From positions 930,001 to 994,000 of the forward strand of contig NZ_CP012382.1 in the NCBI RefSeq assembly GCF_001267885.1: a stretch of 64,000 bases of DNA, given 5' to 3'. Position numbers and translations under genes: made by a program. The notes beneath the pieces were generated by a model. The model had not been told where the DNA came from, did no database searches, and saw only the letters and a list, made by a program, of their open reading frames with translations. Positions 26,098-36,314 of the stretch are shown here, in pieces. Origin of the DNA: Streptomyces ambofaciens ATCC 23877 (GTDB taxonomy: Bacteria; Actinomycetota; Actinomycetes; Streptomycetales; Streptomycetaceae). Positions within the stretch are counted from its first letter, which is position 1; each line of letters starts with the position of its first letter.

Positions 26098-26112
26098 CAG
26101 AAGGACGACGAT

Positions 26113-26145
26113 CCGCGGTGCACCCCGGACGGGGGTGCACCGCGG
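26113..26145 (+). terminator. intrinsic terminator after the phosphotransferase gene
   Basis: A perfect 14-bp stem CCGCGGTGCACCCC / GGGGTGCACCGCGG with a 5-nt loop, beginning 15 bp after the stop codon and followed by CTTTCGTG. Clear rho-independent-type hairpin. Confidence 0.85.
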
Positions 26146-26362
26146 CTTTCGTGTGCCGCGGCCCGCGCACCGATCATTGGTGTACGCCACTGACGCCGCC
26201 CAGGCCCGTGCCCCGCCGCCACGAAACTCGCCCGTCCCCCTGCTGACGTGGGCAATCGCCGTTGTGACGGCATGATTGACGGATCGTCGGACCGCCGGGT
26301 ACCACTGACCCACGCCCGGCCCCGCACAGTCCGTCACGTCACGCCCGTCACAGGAGGCCGCT

Positions 26363-28300
26363 TTGCGCAGATCCCCCGTCGTGCCCGCCCTGGCCGCGGT
26401 GGCAGTGCTGCTGCCGTTGCTCGGCGCGGCGCCGTCCGCCGGCCGGCCGTCCGCGACGCCACCCACCCAGGAGGACCGCCTGCAGCGGGCGTTCGCCGCC
26501 GCGTCCGCGGAGTACCACGTGCCGCAGAGCGTCCTGCTCGGCGTCTCCTACCTCCAGTCCCGCTGGGACGCGCACGCGGGCGCGCCGAGTGTGACCGGCG
26601 GCTACGGCCCGCTGCACCTCACCGACGCCCGCACGGCCCTGGCCGGAGCCTCGCACCACAGCGAGGGCACCGAGGACCCCCGCGGTGACGACGCCCGGGC
26701 TCCGCTGCACCCGGCGGCGCCCGCCCGGCAGCCGGCCGACCTGCCGGCCCGGCTGTCCACACTGCCGAGGGCGGCCGAGCTGACCGGTCTGAGCCCCGAG
26801 GCGCTGCGCACCGACGCGGCCGCCAACGTGTCCGGCGGCGCCGCGCTGCTGGCCGCCGCCCAGCGGGATCTGGGCGAGCCGCTCAGCGCGGACCCGGCGG
26901 ACTGGTACGGGGCGGTGGCCCGCTTCTCGGGCGCCGAGGACTCCGCGACGGCGGCCGTGTACGCGAACGACGTGTTCGAGGTGATCCGCGAGGGCGGGCG
27001 GCGGATCACGGACGCCGGACAGCGGGTCGCCCTGGCGGCCCGGCCCGACGTGGAGCCCGACGTCTCACAGCTGGCGCGGGCGGGTCTGCGCACCGCCTCG
27101 GCCGCCGGGACCGAGTGCCCGAAGTCGGTGTCGTGCGAATGGCTGCCGGCCCCCTACGAGGAGTTCGGCGACGGCGACTACGGCAACCACGACCTGGGGA
27201 ACCGGCCCGCCACCCAGCGCATCCGGTACATCGTCGTGCACGACACGGAAGGCGCCTGGAACGGCGTGCTCGACATGGTCCAGGACCCGGCGTACGTGTC
27301 GTGGAACTACACCCTGCGCTCCACCGACGGCCACATCGCCCAGCACGTGAAGGCAAAGGACGTGGCCTGGCACGCGGGCAACTGGTACGTCAACGCGAAG
27401 TCGGTCGGCCTGGAGCACGAGGGCTTCCTCGCGGAGCCGGACGCCTGGTACACGGAGGCGATGTACCGGTCGTCGGCGCGGCTGGTGAAGTACCTGTCCA
27501 AGAAGTACGACATCCCACTGGACCGGCAGCACGTCATCGGCCACGACAACGTCCCGGGCACCACCACGGCGACGATCCCGGGCATGCACACCGACCCCGG
27601 CCCGTACTGGGACTGGCGGCACTACTTCGAGCTGCTGGGCCGCCCCTTCGAGCCGACCGCCGCGAAGAGGTCCGGCGTGGTGACGATCCGCCCCGACTAC
27701 GCCGCCAACCGGCCCGAGTACACCGGCTGCGAGACGAGGGGCGAGCCCTGCGCCACGCACGGCTCCAGCGCGGTGCGGCTCTACTCCGACCACGACGTGA
27801 ACGCGCCGCTGATCAGGGACGTCGGCCTCGGCACCACACCCACGACCGGGGTGAACGACCTGTCCTCCCGGGTCTCCACGGGCCAGCAGTACGCGGTGGC
27901 CGACCGGTGGGGCGACTGGACGGCCATCTGGTACCTGGGGCAGAAGGCCTGGTTCCACAACCCGCGGAAGAGCCCGGCGGCGGTGCCCGCCTCGGGCCGG
28001 GTGATCACCCCGAAGGAGGGTCTGGAGAGCGTCCCGGTGTACGGGCGCGCGTACCCCGAGAAGGCCGCCTACCCGGCGGACGTGCCCGCCCAGGCCGTGT
28101 CGCCGCTGCCGTACCGGATGCTCGCGGGGCAGAAGTACGTGGCCGGTGAGAAGGTGCCCGGCGAGTACTACTACGCGGTCACCTTCGACGAGGCCTCCCA
28201 CCGGGTGGTGGGCGGTGAGGACCTGTACTACGAGATCCAGTACGGCCACCGGGTCGCGTACGTGCGTGCCGCCGACGTCACTCTCTCGACCGAGCGGTAG
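26363..28300 (+). CDS. secreted N-acetylmuramoyl-L-alanine amidase
   Basis: 645 residues. A signal peptide (about 1-27) is followed by a lysozyme/transglycosylase-like helical region (40-230), then an amidase_2/PGRP zinc domain (about 285-430). IRYIVVHDTEGAW holds the first zinc His and VIGHDNVPGTTT the catalytic region. A C-terminal SH3-like wall-binding region follows (about 480-640). The enzyme would cleave the amide bond between muramic acid and L-Ala in the cell wall during growth or development. The start is TTG at 26363, with GGAGG six nt upstream and no ATG or GTG fitting the signal peptide. Confidence 0.9.
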   Translation: MRRSPVVPALAAVAVLLPLLGAAPSAGRPSATPPTQEDRLQRAFAAASAEYHVPQSVLLGVSYLQSRWDAHAGAPSVTGGYGPLHLTDARTALAGASHHSEGTEDPRGDDARAPLHPAAPARQPADLPARLSTLPRAAELTGLSPEALRTDAAANVSGGAALLAAAQRDLGEPLSADPADWYGAVARFSGAEDSATAAVYANDVFEVIREGGRRITDAGQRVALAARPDVEPDVSQLARAGLRTASAAGTECPKSVSCEWLPAPYEEFGDGDYGNHDLGNRPATQRIRYIVVHDTEGAWNGVLDMVQDPAYVSWNYTLRSTDGHIAQHVKAKDVAWHAGNWYVNAKSVGLEHEGFLAEPDAWYTEAMYRSSARLVKYLSKKYDIPLDRQHVIGHDNVPGTTTATIPGMHTDPGPYWDWRHYFELLGRPFEPTAAKRSGVVTIRPDYAANRPEYTGCETRGEPCATHGSSAVRLYSDHDVNAPLIRDVGLGTTPTTGVNDLSSRVSTGQQYAVADRWGDWTAIWYLGQKAWFHNPRKSPAAVPASGRVITPKEGLESVPVYGRAYPEKAAYPADVPAQAVSPLPYRMLAGQKYVAGEKVPGEYYYAVTFDEASHRVVGGEDLYYEIQYGHRVAYVRAADVTLSTER

Positions 28301-28308
28301 CCGGCCGG

Positions 28309-28806
28309 TCAGCCCTGCTGGAAAAGCTCCGCCGGGAGCGGCTTCAGCAGGGCGTACAGGTCGTCGGTGATGGGGCGGTCCCAGGCGGCGATGGTCACCA
28401 GGACGCCGTCGCTGCGGTCGAACTGCACACAGGAGATCCGGCCCTCGGAGAGCTTGAGGCGGCGCACGATGAGCAGGTTGTCGCCCTGCATCACGGGGAC
28501 GTCCTCGGCGCCGACGACCGTCACCTCCTCGTCGTTCTCCAGGGCCAGCAGCAGCTGGGCCACCTCGAACGGGATCTCGCCCTCGGGGACCTCGCGGGCC
28601 GGGGAGCCGGCCGGCAGGTTGCCGATGATCATCGCGGGGCCGCGTCCACCGAACAGGTCGTAGCGCAGGAAGACGCCCTGGCAGCTGCCGTCCGGTGCGG
28701 GCAGGAGGCCGGCGCCCAGGTTCCCGGGCCAGTCGCCCGGGTCCATGGCCAGTACGTCGAAGTCGGGCCCGGCGGGCGTGGCGCTGCGGCGGCGGAGGAA
28801 CGACAT
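28309..28806 (-). CDS. conserved actinobacterial protein of unknown function
   Basis: 165 residues, family not recognised. There is no signal peptide or membrane segment. The protein is acidic and beta-rich, with GSCQGVFLRYDLFGGRGPAMIIGNLP in the middle and a C-terminal ALLKPLPAELFQQG. The start is placed at MSFLRRRSATPAG (28806); the ribosome site there is weak and an upstream start at 28839 is possible. It ends 8 bp from the convergent amidase gene and lies near the universal stress protein gene on the same strand. Confidence 0.7.
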   Translation of the reverse strand: MSFLRRRSATPAGPDFDVLAMDPGDWPGNLGAGLLPAPDGSCQGVFLRYDLFGGRGPAMIIGNLPAGSPAREVPEGEIPFEVAQLLLALENDEEVTVVGAEDVPVMQGDNLLIVRRLKLSEGRISCVQFDRSDGVLVTIAAWDRPITDDLYALLKPLPAELFQQG

Positions 28807-28900
28807 GCCGCCATGGTACGTGGCCGCGCCGCCCGGCACGGAGTGCGGGCGGCGCCCGACCGGACCGTGCGGCCCCGCCCTCGCGCGCGCCCGCCTCGTG

Positions 28901-29806
28901 TCACTCCTCCGGAGGGGCCGGCGGCACCACCGCGACCGGGGCGGCCGCGTGCAGCAGGACGGCGTGGGTGACGGAGCCCATCATGCGGGCGGGGGCCAGC
29001 AGGCGCCGGCGGTGACGGCCGACGACGACCAGGTCGGCGTCGCGCGAGGCGGCGACGAGGTGCCCGGCCGCGTCGCCGGGCACGACGTACGTCTCGGCCC
29101 GGACGTCGGGGTGGCGCCCCCGGTAGGGGGCGAGGAAGCCGTCGGCCAGGACCCGGGTCTCGCTCTCGATGGACACCTCGTCGATCACCAGCGGCATCGC
29201 CTGGCCCGCCGCGGCCCAGCTCTGCACCGGCCACGGGTGGGCGGCGACCACCTGGAGGCGGGCGCCGCGCAGCTCCGCCTCGGCGAAGGCGAAGGACAGC
29301 GTGGCGTCGTCGGGACTGTCCACGTGCAGGCCGACGACCACCCGGGGGCCGGGTTCGGCGGGCGGCTCCCCGTGGACCTCGCGCCCGGGGCGGGGCACCA
29401 CCACGACGGGGCACTCGGCGTCGCGGGCGGCGGCCATGCCGTTGGAACCGAGGAGCAGACTGGCGAAGCCGCCGCGGCCCCGGGAGCCGAGAACCAGCAG
29501 CTGGGCGTCCACACCCAGCTCCGGCAGCACGGCACCCGGCACGCCCTCCATGCCGACGTACTCCGTCGCCACCGCGTAGGCCCGCCCCTGAAGGTGCGCG
29601 CGGGCCTGGTCGAGCAGCGGGTCGTCGCCGGTGTCCGGTGGACCCGCGACCAGGACCTCGGCCTGCGCCCAGGCGGCGTACTGACGCACGTGGACCACCC
29701 GCAGGGGTGCCTCGTGCCGGTGGGCGGCGTCGAATGCCCAGTCCAGGGCGCGCAGGCTGTCGTCCGAGCCGTCGACCGCCGCGATGACCGGCAGGGTGGT
29801 GCTCAT
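28901..29806 (-). CDS. universal stress protein, two tandem Usp domains
   Basis: 301 residues made of two Usp domains (about 1-145 and 152-300). The first keeps the ATP-binding motif G-2x-G-9x-G-S as GSRGRGGFASLLLGSNG. The second (GRHRRRLLAPARMMGSVTH) has a degenerate phosphate loop and may not bind nucleotide. Two-domain Usp proteins act in dormancy and stress signalling in the cytosol. GAGG lies upstream of the ATG (GGAGGTGAGGAACCC). The neighbours give no hint of a specific partner. Confidence 0.93.
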   Translation of the reverse strand: MSTTLPVIAAVDGSDDSLRALDWAFDAAHRHEAPLRVVHVRQYAAWAQAEVLVAGPPDTGDDPLLDQARAHLQGRAYAVATEYVGMEGVPGAVLPELGVDAQLLVLGSRGRGGFASLLLGSNGMAAARDAECPVVVVPRPGREVHGEPPAEPGPRVVVGLHVDSPDDATLSFAFAEAELRGARLQVVAAHPWPVQSWAAAGQAMPLVIDEVSIESETRVLADGFLAPYRGRHPDVRAETYVVPGDAAGHLVAASRDADLVVVGRHRRRLLAPARMMGSVTHAVLLHAAAPVAVVPPAPPEE

Positions 29807-29964
29807 GGGTTCCTCACCTCCGGGTACGACCGTCCCCCTCGTGGCGTCAGCCTCGCTCAGGCCTCGGCCCCGCGGGGGCGCTCACGGTCGCGTGTCCGGA
29901 AAAAGGAGGGGAACACCCCCGGATCGGGCGGACGGGCACCCGGCCCGGCCCCCGGGGAGGCGCC

Positions 29965-30207
29965 TCACGTGAGGTCGAACTCCCCCTCCCGCGCTCCTGA
30001 CACGAACGCGCCCCATTCCGCGGGGGTGAAGATCAGGGAGGGGCTCTGCGGGCTACCGCTGTTCCGCATGGCGATGAACCCCTCGACAAAGGCGATCTGG
30101 ACATCTCCCAGGCCTCGGCTGCTGGACTGCCACTGCGCGTTGCTGAGATCCAGCTCCGGCTTGTCCCAGCCCATGAGCGGGCGTTGTTGGGTGGTGCTCT
30201 CGGCCAC
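29965..30207 (-). CDS. DUF397 protein
   Basis: 80 residues from the GTG at 30207, with GGGAGGAG 8 nt upstream. Family features are the pattern WQSSSRG, VQIAFVEGFIAMRNS and FTPAEWGAFVSGAREGEFD. DUF397 proteins are small Streptomyces proteins that usually pair with XRE-type regulators of the BldB/WhiJ system. No such regulator gene is adjacent here, so this copy is solitary. A 74-bp gap separates it from the acyl-CoA synthetase gene on the same strand. Confidence 0.93.
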   Translation of the reverse strand: MAESTTQQRPLMGWDKPELDLSNAQWQSSSRGLGDVQIAFVEGFIAMRNSGSPQSPSLIFTPAEWGAFVSGAREGEFDLT

Positions 30208-30280
30208 GTCCGTGCTCCTCCCGGTCTCGTCGTCCGCGGTCAGCCTAGCGATCGGGTCCGACCGCCGACAGGCCACGTGG

Positions 30281-31786
30281 TCACGGTCCGGCGAACCGGT
30301 CGCGCAGCTCCCGCTTGAGGATCTTCCCGCTGGCGTTGCGCGGCAGCGCGTCCACGAACCTCACCCGTTTGGGCGCCTTGAAGGCGGTGAGCCTCTCGCG
30401 GGCGTGGGCGATCAGTTCGTCCTCCGTGACCTCGCCGCGCGGGACGACGATCGCCGTGACGGCCTCGATCCACCGCTCGTCGGGCAGTCCGATCACGGCG
30501 GCCTCGGCGACCGCCTCGTGCGTGTAGAGGGCGTCCTCGACCTGGCGGGAGGCGACCAGCACACCGCCGGAGTTGATGACGTCCTTCACGCGGTCGACGA
30601 TCGTGAAGTAGCCGTCCGCGTCCCGGACCGCGAGGTCGCCGGAGTGAAACCAGCCGTCGCGGAAGGCGGCTTCGGTCTCCTCGGGCTTGTCCCAGTAGCC
30701 CTGGCACAACTGCGGTGAGCGGTAGACGATTTCGCCGGGCGTGCCGTCGGGCGCGTCCTTGCCGTCCTCGTCGACCACCCGCGCGTCGACGAAGAGGACG
30801 GGGCGCCCGCAGGAGTCCATGCGGCCCTCGTGCTCGTCCGGGCCGAGGACGGTGGCGAGGGGGCCGATCTCGCTCTGGCCGAAGCAGTTGTAGAAGGCCA
30901 GCCCGGGGAGGCGCTCGCGCAGGCGCTCCAGGACGGGGACGGGCATGATCGACGCCCCGTAGTAGGCCTTGTGCAGGCCGCCGAGGTCCCGGGTGGCGAA
31001 GTCGGCGCGGCCCGCGAGGCCGATCCACACGGTGGGCGGCGCGAACAGGCTGTCCACGCGGCCGGACTCGATCAGGTCGAGGATCCGGTCGCCGTCGGGC
31101 GCGTCGAGGACGATGTTCGTCGCGCCGATCGCGAGGTAGGGCAGCAGGAAGACGTGCATCTGCGCCGAGTGGTAGAGGGGCAGCGCGTGCGCCGGGCGGT
31201 CGCCGGCGCCGAGGTCGAGGGCGGTGATGGCGCTCAGGTACTCGTGCACGAGCGCCCGGTGGGTCATCATCGCGCCCTTGGGCAGCGCGGTGGTGCCCGA
31301 GGTGTAGAGCAGCTGGACCAGGTCCTCGCCGTCCGGCTCGGGACCGTCGTACACGGGTGCCGCGGCCAGCCGGGCGAGCAGTGAGTCGTCCGTGTCGCGC
31401 AGCGGGAGCGTGCGGACGCCGTCGGGGAGCCGGTCCGTGAGGTCCGGGTCGGCGAGGACCAGCGTGCTGCCGGACTGGTCCACGATGTAGGCGAGGTCGT
31501 CGCCGGTGAGGTTCTGGTTGACCGGGACGTGCACCAGGCCCGCGCGGGCGCAGGCGAGGAGGGCGATCAGGTAGGCGTCGGAGTTGTGCCCGTAGGCGCC
31601 GACCCGGTCGCCGGGGGCCGCCCCCTCGGCCAGCAGGACGCTCGCCGCGCGGGAGACGGCGGTGTCGAGCTCGTCGTACGTCCAGGAGCGGTCGCGGTAC
31701 TCCACCGCGACGCGGGCCGGAGTGCGCCGGGCGCTGCGGCGCAGCACCCCGTCGACCGTGCTGCCGTGTCCGGGCGTCAGCGTCAT
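30281..31786 (-). CDS. acyl-CoA synthetase / AMP-dependent ligase
   Basis: 501 residues. The ANL-family motifs are present: the phosphate loop LYTSGTTALPKGAMMTH (about residue 161), YNCFGQSE in the middle, DGWFHSGDLAVRDADGYFTIVDRVKDVI, and the C-terminal catalytic Lys in NASGKILKREL. It would activate a fatty or aromatic acid as acyl-AMP, then acyl-CoA, in the cytosol; the substrate is unknown. The start ATG at 31786 is preceded by GAGGATC. It diverges from the Ntn-hydrolase gene, 141 bp away. Confidence 0.93.
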   Translation of the reverse strand: MTLTPGHGSTVDGVLRRSARRTPARVAVEYRDRSWTYDELDTAVSRAASVLLAEGAAPGDRVGAYGHNSDAYLIALLACARAGLVHVPVNQNLTGDDLAYIVDQSGSTLVLADPDLTDRLPDGVRTLPLRDTDDSLLARLAAAPVYDGPEPDGEDLVQLLYTSGTTALPKGAMMTHRALVHEYLSAITALDLGAGDRPAHALPLYHSAQMHVFLLPYLAIGATNIVLDAPDGDRILDLIESGRVDSLFAPPTVWIGLAGRADFATRDLGGLHKAYYGASIMPVPVLERLRERLPGLAFYNCFGQSEIGPLATVLGPDEHEGRMDSCGRPVLFVDARVVDEDGKDAPDGTPGEIVYRSPQLCQGYWDKPEETEAAFRDGWFHSGDLAVRDADGYFTIVDRVKDVINSGGVLVASRQVEDALYTHEAVAEAAVIGLPDERWIEAVTAIVVPRGEVTEDELIAHARERLTAFKAPKRVRFVDALPRNASGKILKRELRDRFAGP

Positions 31787-31927
31787 GACATGATCCTCGG
31801 CCGGTGGGCGGGACGGGTCAAGACATGTGCGCGCGGCGCGGCAAGGCGCTTCTGTCATGCCACTGACACGTACACATACCCGCTGGTACGCTCAGCCGCC
31901 CCTTCCCCAAAGACGTCGGGAGGCACG

Positions 31928-34345
31928 ATGCGCACCCGCCTGAGACGGCTCGTCGTCACGGCCGTCGCCCTGCTCACCGCGGCGACGACGCTGCCCGGGG
32001 CCGCCGCGGACGAACGGTCCGCCGGCCGGCACGAGCATCCGTCCCACGGCGGGCTGTCCGCCGTCATCCGCTACACCGAGTACGGCATTCCACACATCCT
32101 CGCCGAGGACTACGCGAACCTGGGCTTCGGCACGGGCTGGGCCCAGGCCGAGGACCAGGTGTGCACGCTGGCCGACGGTTTCGTGACCGTACGCGGCGAG
32201 CGCTCCCGGTACTTCGGCGCCGACGCGGTGTCCGACCTCTCGCTCTCCTCGGCCGCCACGAACCTCTCCAGCGACCTGTACTTCCAGGGGGTGCGCCGGT
32301 CGGGCACGGTGGAGCGGCTGCTCGCCGAGCCGGCGCCGCGCGGTCCGAGCCGGGACTCCGAGGAGCTGATGCGGGGCTTCGCCGCGGGCTACAACGCCTG
32401 GCTGGAGCAGAACCGGATCACCGACCCGGCGTGCCGTGGCGCCGCCTGGGTGCGCCCGGTGACCTCGCTGGACGTGGCCGTGCGCGGTTTCGCCCTCTCC
32501 GTGCTCGGCGGTCAGGGACGGGCCGTGGACGGCATCACGGCCGCGCGGCCGCCGGCCGGGAACGCGGCGGCCGCCCCCGGCCCCGACGCGGAATCGGCGG
32601 CGCGTGCCGCCCGGGAGCTCTTCGCCGCCGACGGCGCCGACATGGGTTCCAACGCCGTCGCCTTCGGTGGACGCACCACGGCCGACGGCCGCGGGCTGCT
32701 GCTCGGCAACCCGCACTACCCGTGGCACGGCGGACGCCGCTTCTGGCAGTCGCAGCAGACGATCCCGGGCCGGCTCGACGTCGCGGGCGGCTCCCTGCTC
32801 GGCTCCGCCACGGTGTCCATCGGCCACAACGCGCACGTCGCCTGGAGCCACACCGTCGCCACGGGCGTGCCCCTCAACCTCCACCAACTGGCGCTCGATC
32901 CGGCCGACCCGACGGTCTACCTGGTGGACGGCAGACGCGAGCGGATGACGAAACGGTCCGTGACCGTCCCGGTGAAGGACGGCGCACCGGTGACCAGGAC
33001 CCAGTGGTGGACCCGGTACGGCCCGGTGGTGACCTCGCTCGGCGCCTCGCTGCCCCTGCCGTGGACCGCGACGGCCGCGTACGCGCTGAACGATCCGAAC
33101 GCCGCCAACCTGCGCGCCTCCGACACCGCGCTCGGCTTCGGCCGGGCCCGCGGCACGGGTGACGTACTGGACTCGCTGCGCCGCACGCAGGGGCTGCCGT
33201 GGGTGAACACGATCGCCGCCGACTCGCGGGGCCGCACCCTGTTCACCCAGTCGCAGGTCCTCCCCCGCATCACCGACGAACTGGCCGGGCGCTGTTCCAC
33301 ACCGCTCGGCAGGGCCACCTATCCGTCCTCCGGGGTCGCCGTCCTGGACGGATCGCGCGGCGACTGCGCACCGGGCCGGGACCGGGACGCCGTACAGCCG
33401 GGGATCTTCGGTCCGGCGCGGATGCCGACACTCGAGGACGCGCCGTACGCGGAGAACTCCAACGACAGCGCCTGGCTGGCCAACGCGGACCGGCCGCTGA
33501 CCGGTTACGAGCGGGTCTTCGGCACCGTCGGCACCCAGCGGTCGATGCGGACACGGGGCGCGATCGAGGACGTGGCGGCGATGGCCGGACGGGGCGGGCT
33601 GACCGTACGGGACCTTCAGCGGCAGCAGTTCGCCGACCGCGTGCCCGCCGGCGACCTGGCCGCCGCCGACGCGGCACGGGCCTGCGCGGCGCTGCCCGGC
33701 GGCGCGGCGACGGACAGTAAGGGCGGTGCGGTGGACGTGCGCGAGGCCTGCGGCGTCCTCGCCCGCTGGGACCGCACCGTCGACACCGGCAGCCGGGGCG
33801 CGCTGCTCTTCGACCGGTTCTGGCGGGCCCTCACGAGGACGGTGCCGTCCGATCGGTTGTGGAAGGTGCCGTTCTCGCCCGCGGACCCGGTCCGCACCCC
33901 GCACACCCTCGACACCGCCGCGCCCGGCTTCGCCACCGCCCTCGCGGACGCGGTCGGCGAACTGCGGGCGGCGGACATACCGCTCGACGCCCGGCTGGGT
34001 GAGCACCAGTTCGTGGTGCGGGGCGGCAAGCGCATCCCCGTGGGCGGCGGCACGGAGTCGCTGGGCGTCTGGAACAAGATCGAGCCCGTCTGGGACCCGG
34101 CCGGCGGCGGCTACACCGAGGTGACCACCGGCTCCAGCTACATCCAGGCGGTCGGCTGGGACGGGAGCCGGTGCCCGGTGGCCCGTACGCTCCTGACCTA
34201 CTCGCAGTCCGCCGACCCCGCCTCCCGGCACCACGCCGACCAGACCCGGCTGTTCTCCGGCGAGCGGTGGGTGACGTCCCGCTTCTGCGAGCGCGACATC
34301 CGGGCGTCGCCCGCTCTGCGCGTCGTCCGGGTGCGCGAACGCTGA
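31928..34345 (+). CDS. secreted penicillin/AHL acylase-type Ntn-hydrolase
   Basis: 805 residues. A signal peptide (about 1-27) is followed by an alpha-chain region (30-230), then the autocatalytic cleavage site with the nucleophilic Ser241 in [13 protein letters not shown]. The beta-chain region reaches the end. The length and order match aculeacin A acylase and the Streptomyces acyl-homoserine-lactone acylase AhlM (about 804 residues). The enzyme would hydrolyse an amide bond of an acylated lactone, cyclic lipopeptide or beta-lactam outside the cell. GGGAGG precedes the ATG at 31928. Which substrate it takes cannot be read from sequence. Confidence 0.9.
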   Translation: MRTRLRRLVVTAVALLTAATTLPGAAADERSAGRHEHPSHGGLSAVIRYTEYGIPHILAEDYANLGFGTGWAQAEDQVCTLADGFVTVRGERSRYFGADAVSDLSLSSAATNLSSDLYFQGVRRSGTVERLLAEPAPRGPSRDSEELMRGFAAGYNAWLEQNRITDPACRGAAWVRPVTSLDVAVRGFALSVLGGQGRAVDGITAARPPAGNAAAAPGPDAESAARAARELFAADGADMGSNAVAFGGRTTADGRGLLLGNPHYPWHGGRRFWQSQQTIPGRLDVAGGSLLGSATVSIGHNAHVAWSHTVATGVPLNLHQLALDPADPTVYLVDGRRERMTKRSVTVPVKDGAPVTRTQWWTRYGPVVTSLGASLPLPWTATAAYALNDPNAANLRASDTALGFGRARGTGDVLDSLRRTQGLPWVNTIAADSRGRTLFTQSQVLPRITDELAGRCSTPLGRATYPSSGVAVLDGSRGDCAPGRDRDAVQPGIFGPARMPTLEDAPYAENSNDSAWLANADRPLTGYERVFGTVGTQRSMRTRGAIEDVAAMAGRGGLTVRDLQRQQFADRVPAGDLAAADAARACAALPGGAATDSKGGAVDVREACGVLARWDRTVDTGSRGALLFDRFWRALTRTVPSDRLWKVPFSPADPVRTPHTLDTAAPGFATALADAVGELRAADIPLDARLGEHQFVVRGGKRIPVGGGTESLGVWNKIEPVWDPAGGGYTEVTTGSSYIQAVGWDGSRCPVARTLLTYSQSADPASRHHADQTRLFSGERWVTSRFCERDIRASPALRVVRVRER

Positions 34346-34362
34346 GACCGCGCCCGTCCCGC

Positions 34363-34391
34363 GACCCGCCCGGCGCCGAGCCGGGCGGGTC
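34363..34391 (+). terminator. intrinsic terminator after the acylase gene
   Basis: A perfect 12-bp stem GACCCGCCCGGC / GCCGGGCGGGTC with a 5-nt loop GCCGA, starting 17 bp after the acylase stop, in the gap before the serine hydrolase gene. Confidence 0.75.
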
Positions 34392-34508
34392 CGGTGTCTC
34401 GCCGGCTCCGTACGCCCCATTGACACGACCCGTCACTGACAGGAAAGTTTCACTCCGCACGGCGATCCGGGAAAGATACTTTCAGCTTCGGCGGCGGGAG
34501 ACCCTTCG

Positions 34509-36284
34509 ATGGCCGGACAGGCGACCAACGGATTCACACGGCGTCAACTGGGCGCCGGTGCCATGGCGCTCGGGGGCGCCCTGGCCATCGCCCCGTTCGC
34601 GGCCGGACCGGCCGAGGCCGCTGCGGACGCCGGCCGCCGCCCCACCCTGCGCCGTGGCACGGCCGAGCGCGCCGGACTGCTCCCCGGCCATCTGCGCCGC
34701 CTCGTCACCGACGCCGAGACCTACCTCGGCCCCTCCCCCGAGCACCCGTGGTACGCGGGCGCCGTGCTGCTCGCCGGGCGGGGCGGCACGGTGGCGCTGC
34801 ACGAGCCGATCGGCATGGCGGTGCGCTACCGGGGCTACGACGAAGCGACCGACACCGGCGTCGAGTTCCCCGCGGAACAGCAGATCCCCATGGCCGAGGA
34901 CACCGTGTTCGACCTCGCGTCGATCTCCAAGCTCTTCACCTCCATCCTCGCCGTCCAGCAGCTGGAGCGGGGCGCCCTGGAGCTGGAGGAGCCGGTCGCC
35001 TCGTATCTGCCGGACTTCGGACGGGCCGGCAAGCAGGACGTGACGGTCCGGCAGCTGCTGACGCACACGTCGGGGTTCCGGGCGTGGATCCCGCTGTACG
35101 GCGCGCCGACCCGCGAGGAGAAGATCGAGCTCGTCTACGACCAGGCACCGGTCAGCCCGCCCGGCACCGCGTACCTCTATTCGGACCTGAACCTGATCTC
35201 CCTCCAGCTGGTGCTGGAGGAGGTCACCGGCCGCCCCCTGGACGTCCTGCTGCGTGCGGAGATCACCGCTCCGCTCGGTCTCCGTCGCACCCGCTACAAC
35301 CCGCCCGCGTCCTGGAGACCGCGCATCGCCGCCACGGAGGACGCGCGCCTGCCCTGGTCCGGCCTGGACCGGGGGCTGGTGTGGGGCGAGGTGCACGACG
35401 AGAACGCCTTCAGCCTCGGCGGCGTCGCCGGGCACGCGGGCGTCTTCTCCTGCGCCTGGGACCTGGCGGTCCTCGGCCGCGCGCTGCTCAACGGCGGCTC
35501 CTACGGACGGGAGCGCATCCTGCGGCCGGAGTCGGTGGAGCTGATGTTCACCGACTTCAACACCGACTTCCCGGGGGACGAGCACGGCCTCGGCTTCGAG
35601 CTCTACCAGCACTGGTACATGGGCGCGATGGCCACCCCGCGCACGGCGGGGCACACCGGCTTCACCGGTACCTCGCTGGTGCTCGACCCGACCACCGACT
35701 CGTTCCTCGTCGTACTGGGCAACTCGGTTCATCCGGTGCGCAGCTGGCGTTCCGGATCGGCTCCCCGGGTCGCGGCCGGCACCAACATGGCGCGGGCGGT
35801 GCCGGTGCGTCCCGCGCACGGCCGTACGGCCTGGTTCTCCGGGACGGCGAGTTCCACGACGGCGACGCTGACGCTGCCCGCGCTGGACACGTCCGGCGGC
35901 GGGGCGCGGCTGGGCTGCGCGCTGTGGTGGGACGTCGAACCCGGTTCGGACACCCTCGTCCTGGAGGCCACGACGGACGGCGGCGCCACCTGGACGAGCG
36001 TCCCGTTCACCACGACGCGCCGCGGCGAGGAGCCGCGGGAGCACCCGGCGGGCTCGGCCACCGGCTGGTCGGGCCGCGTCTGGCACCGGCTGACGGCCGC
36101 CCTCCCGGCAGCGCGTGGACTGACGTTGCGCTGGCGGTACACGACCGACCGGCTGTACGTGGGCCGCGGGGCGTACGTCGACGGGTTGCGCGTCGAGGCG
36201 GCCGACGGCGTCCTCTTCCACGACGCGCGCCCCGCGGACGCGGCGCGGATCGCGGCGGTGGGATGGGCGGCGTCGGCCGACTAG
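34509..36284 (+). CDS. Tat-exported serine hydrolase (beta-lactamase / PBP4* type) with C-terminal beta domain
   Basis: 591 residues. The twin-arginine signal is FTRRQLGAGAMALGG (about 9-35). The class C-like penicillin-binding domain has the SxxK motif S138-I-S-K141, the YxN-like tyrosine in LYSDLNLIS, and the KTG-equivalent HTGFTG. A C-terminal beta-sandwich (about 445-590), with TTDGGATWTSV like the MAM/immune-inhibitor domain, is added. The protein would act on esters, amides or D-amino acid peptides in the cell envelope; no single substrate can be assigned. It lies 163 bp after the acylase gene, separated by a terminator. Confidence 0.88.
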   Translation: MAGQATNGFTRRQLGAGAMALGGALAIAPFAAGPAEAAADAGRRPTLRRGTAERAGLLPGHLRRLVTDAETYLGPSPEHPWYAGAVLLAGRGGTVALHEPIGMAVRYRGYDEATDTGVEFPAEQQIPMAEDTVFDLASISKLFTSILAVQQLERGALELEEPVASYLPDFGRAGKQDVTVRQLLTHTSGFRAWIPLYGAPTREEKIELVYDQAPVSPPGTAYLYSDLNLISLQLVLEEVTGRPLDVLLRAEITAPLGLRRTRYNPPASWRPRIAATEDARLPWSGLDRGLVWGEVHDENAFSLGGVAGHAGVFSCAWDLAVLGRALLNGGSYGRERILRPESVELMFTDFNTDFPGDEHGLGFELYQHWYMGAMATPRTAGHTGFTGTSLVLDPTTDSFLVVLGNSVHPVRSWRSGSAPRVAAGTNMARAVPVRPAHGRTAWFSGTASSTTATLTLPALDTSGGGARLGCALWWDVEPGSDTLVLEATTDGGATWTSVPFTTTRRGEEPREHPAGSATGWSGRVWHRLTAALPAARGLTLRWRYTTDRLYVGRGAYVDGLRVEAADGVLFHDARPADAARIAAVGWAASAD

Positions 36285-36314
36285 ACGTCGTGCGCGTCGG
36301 CAGGGGCAGTACGG

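Noticed and set aside
31529-31927. Upstream extension of the acylase to 31529
   Set aside because: It is antisense to the acyl-CoA synthetase start. The signal peptide and GGGAGG place the start at 31928.
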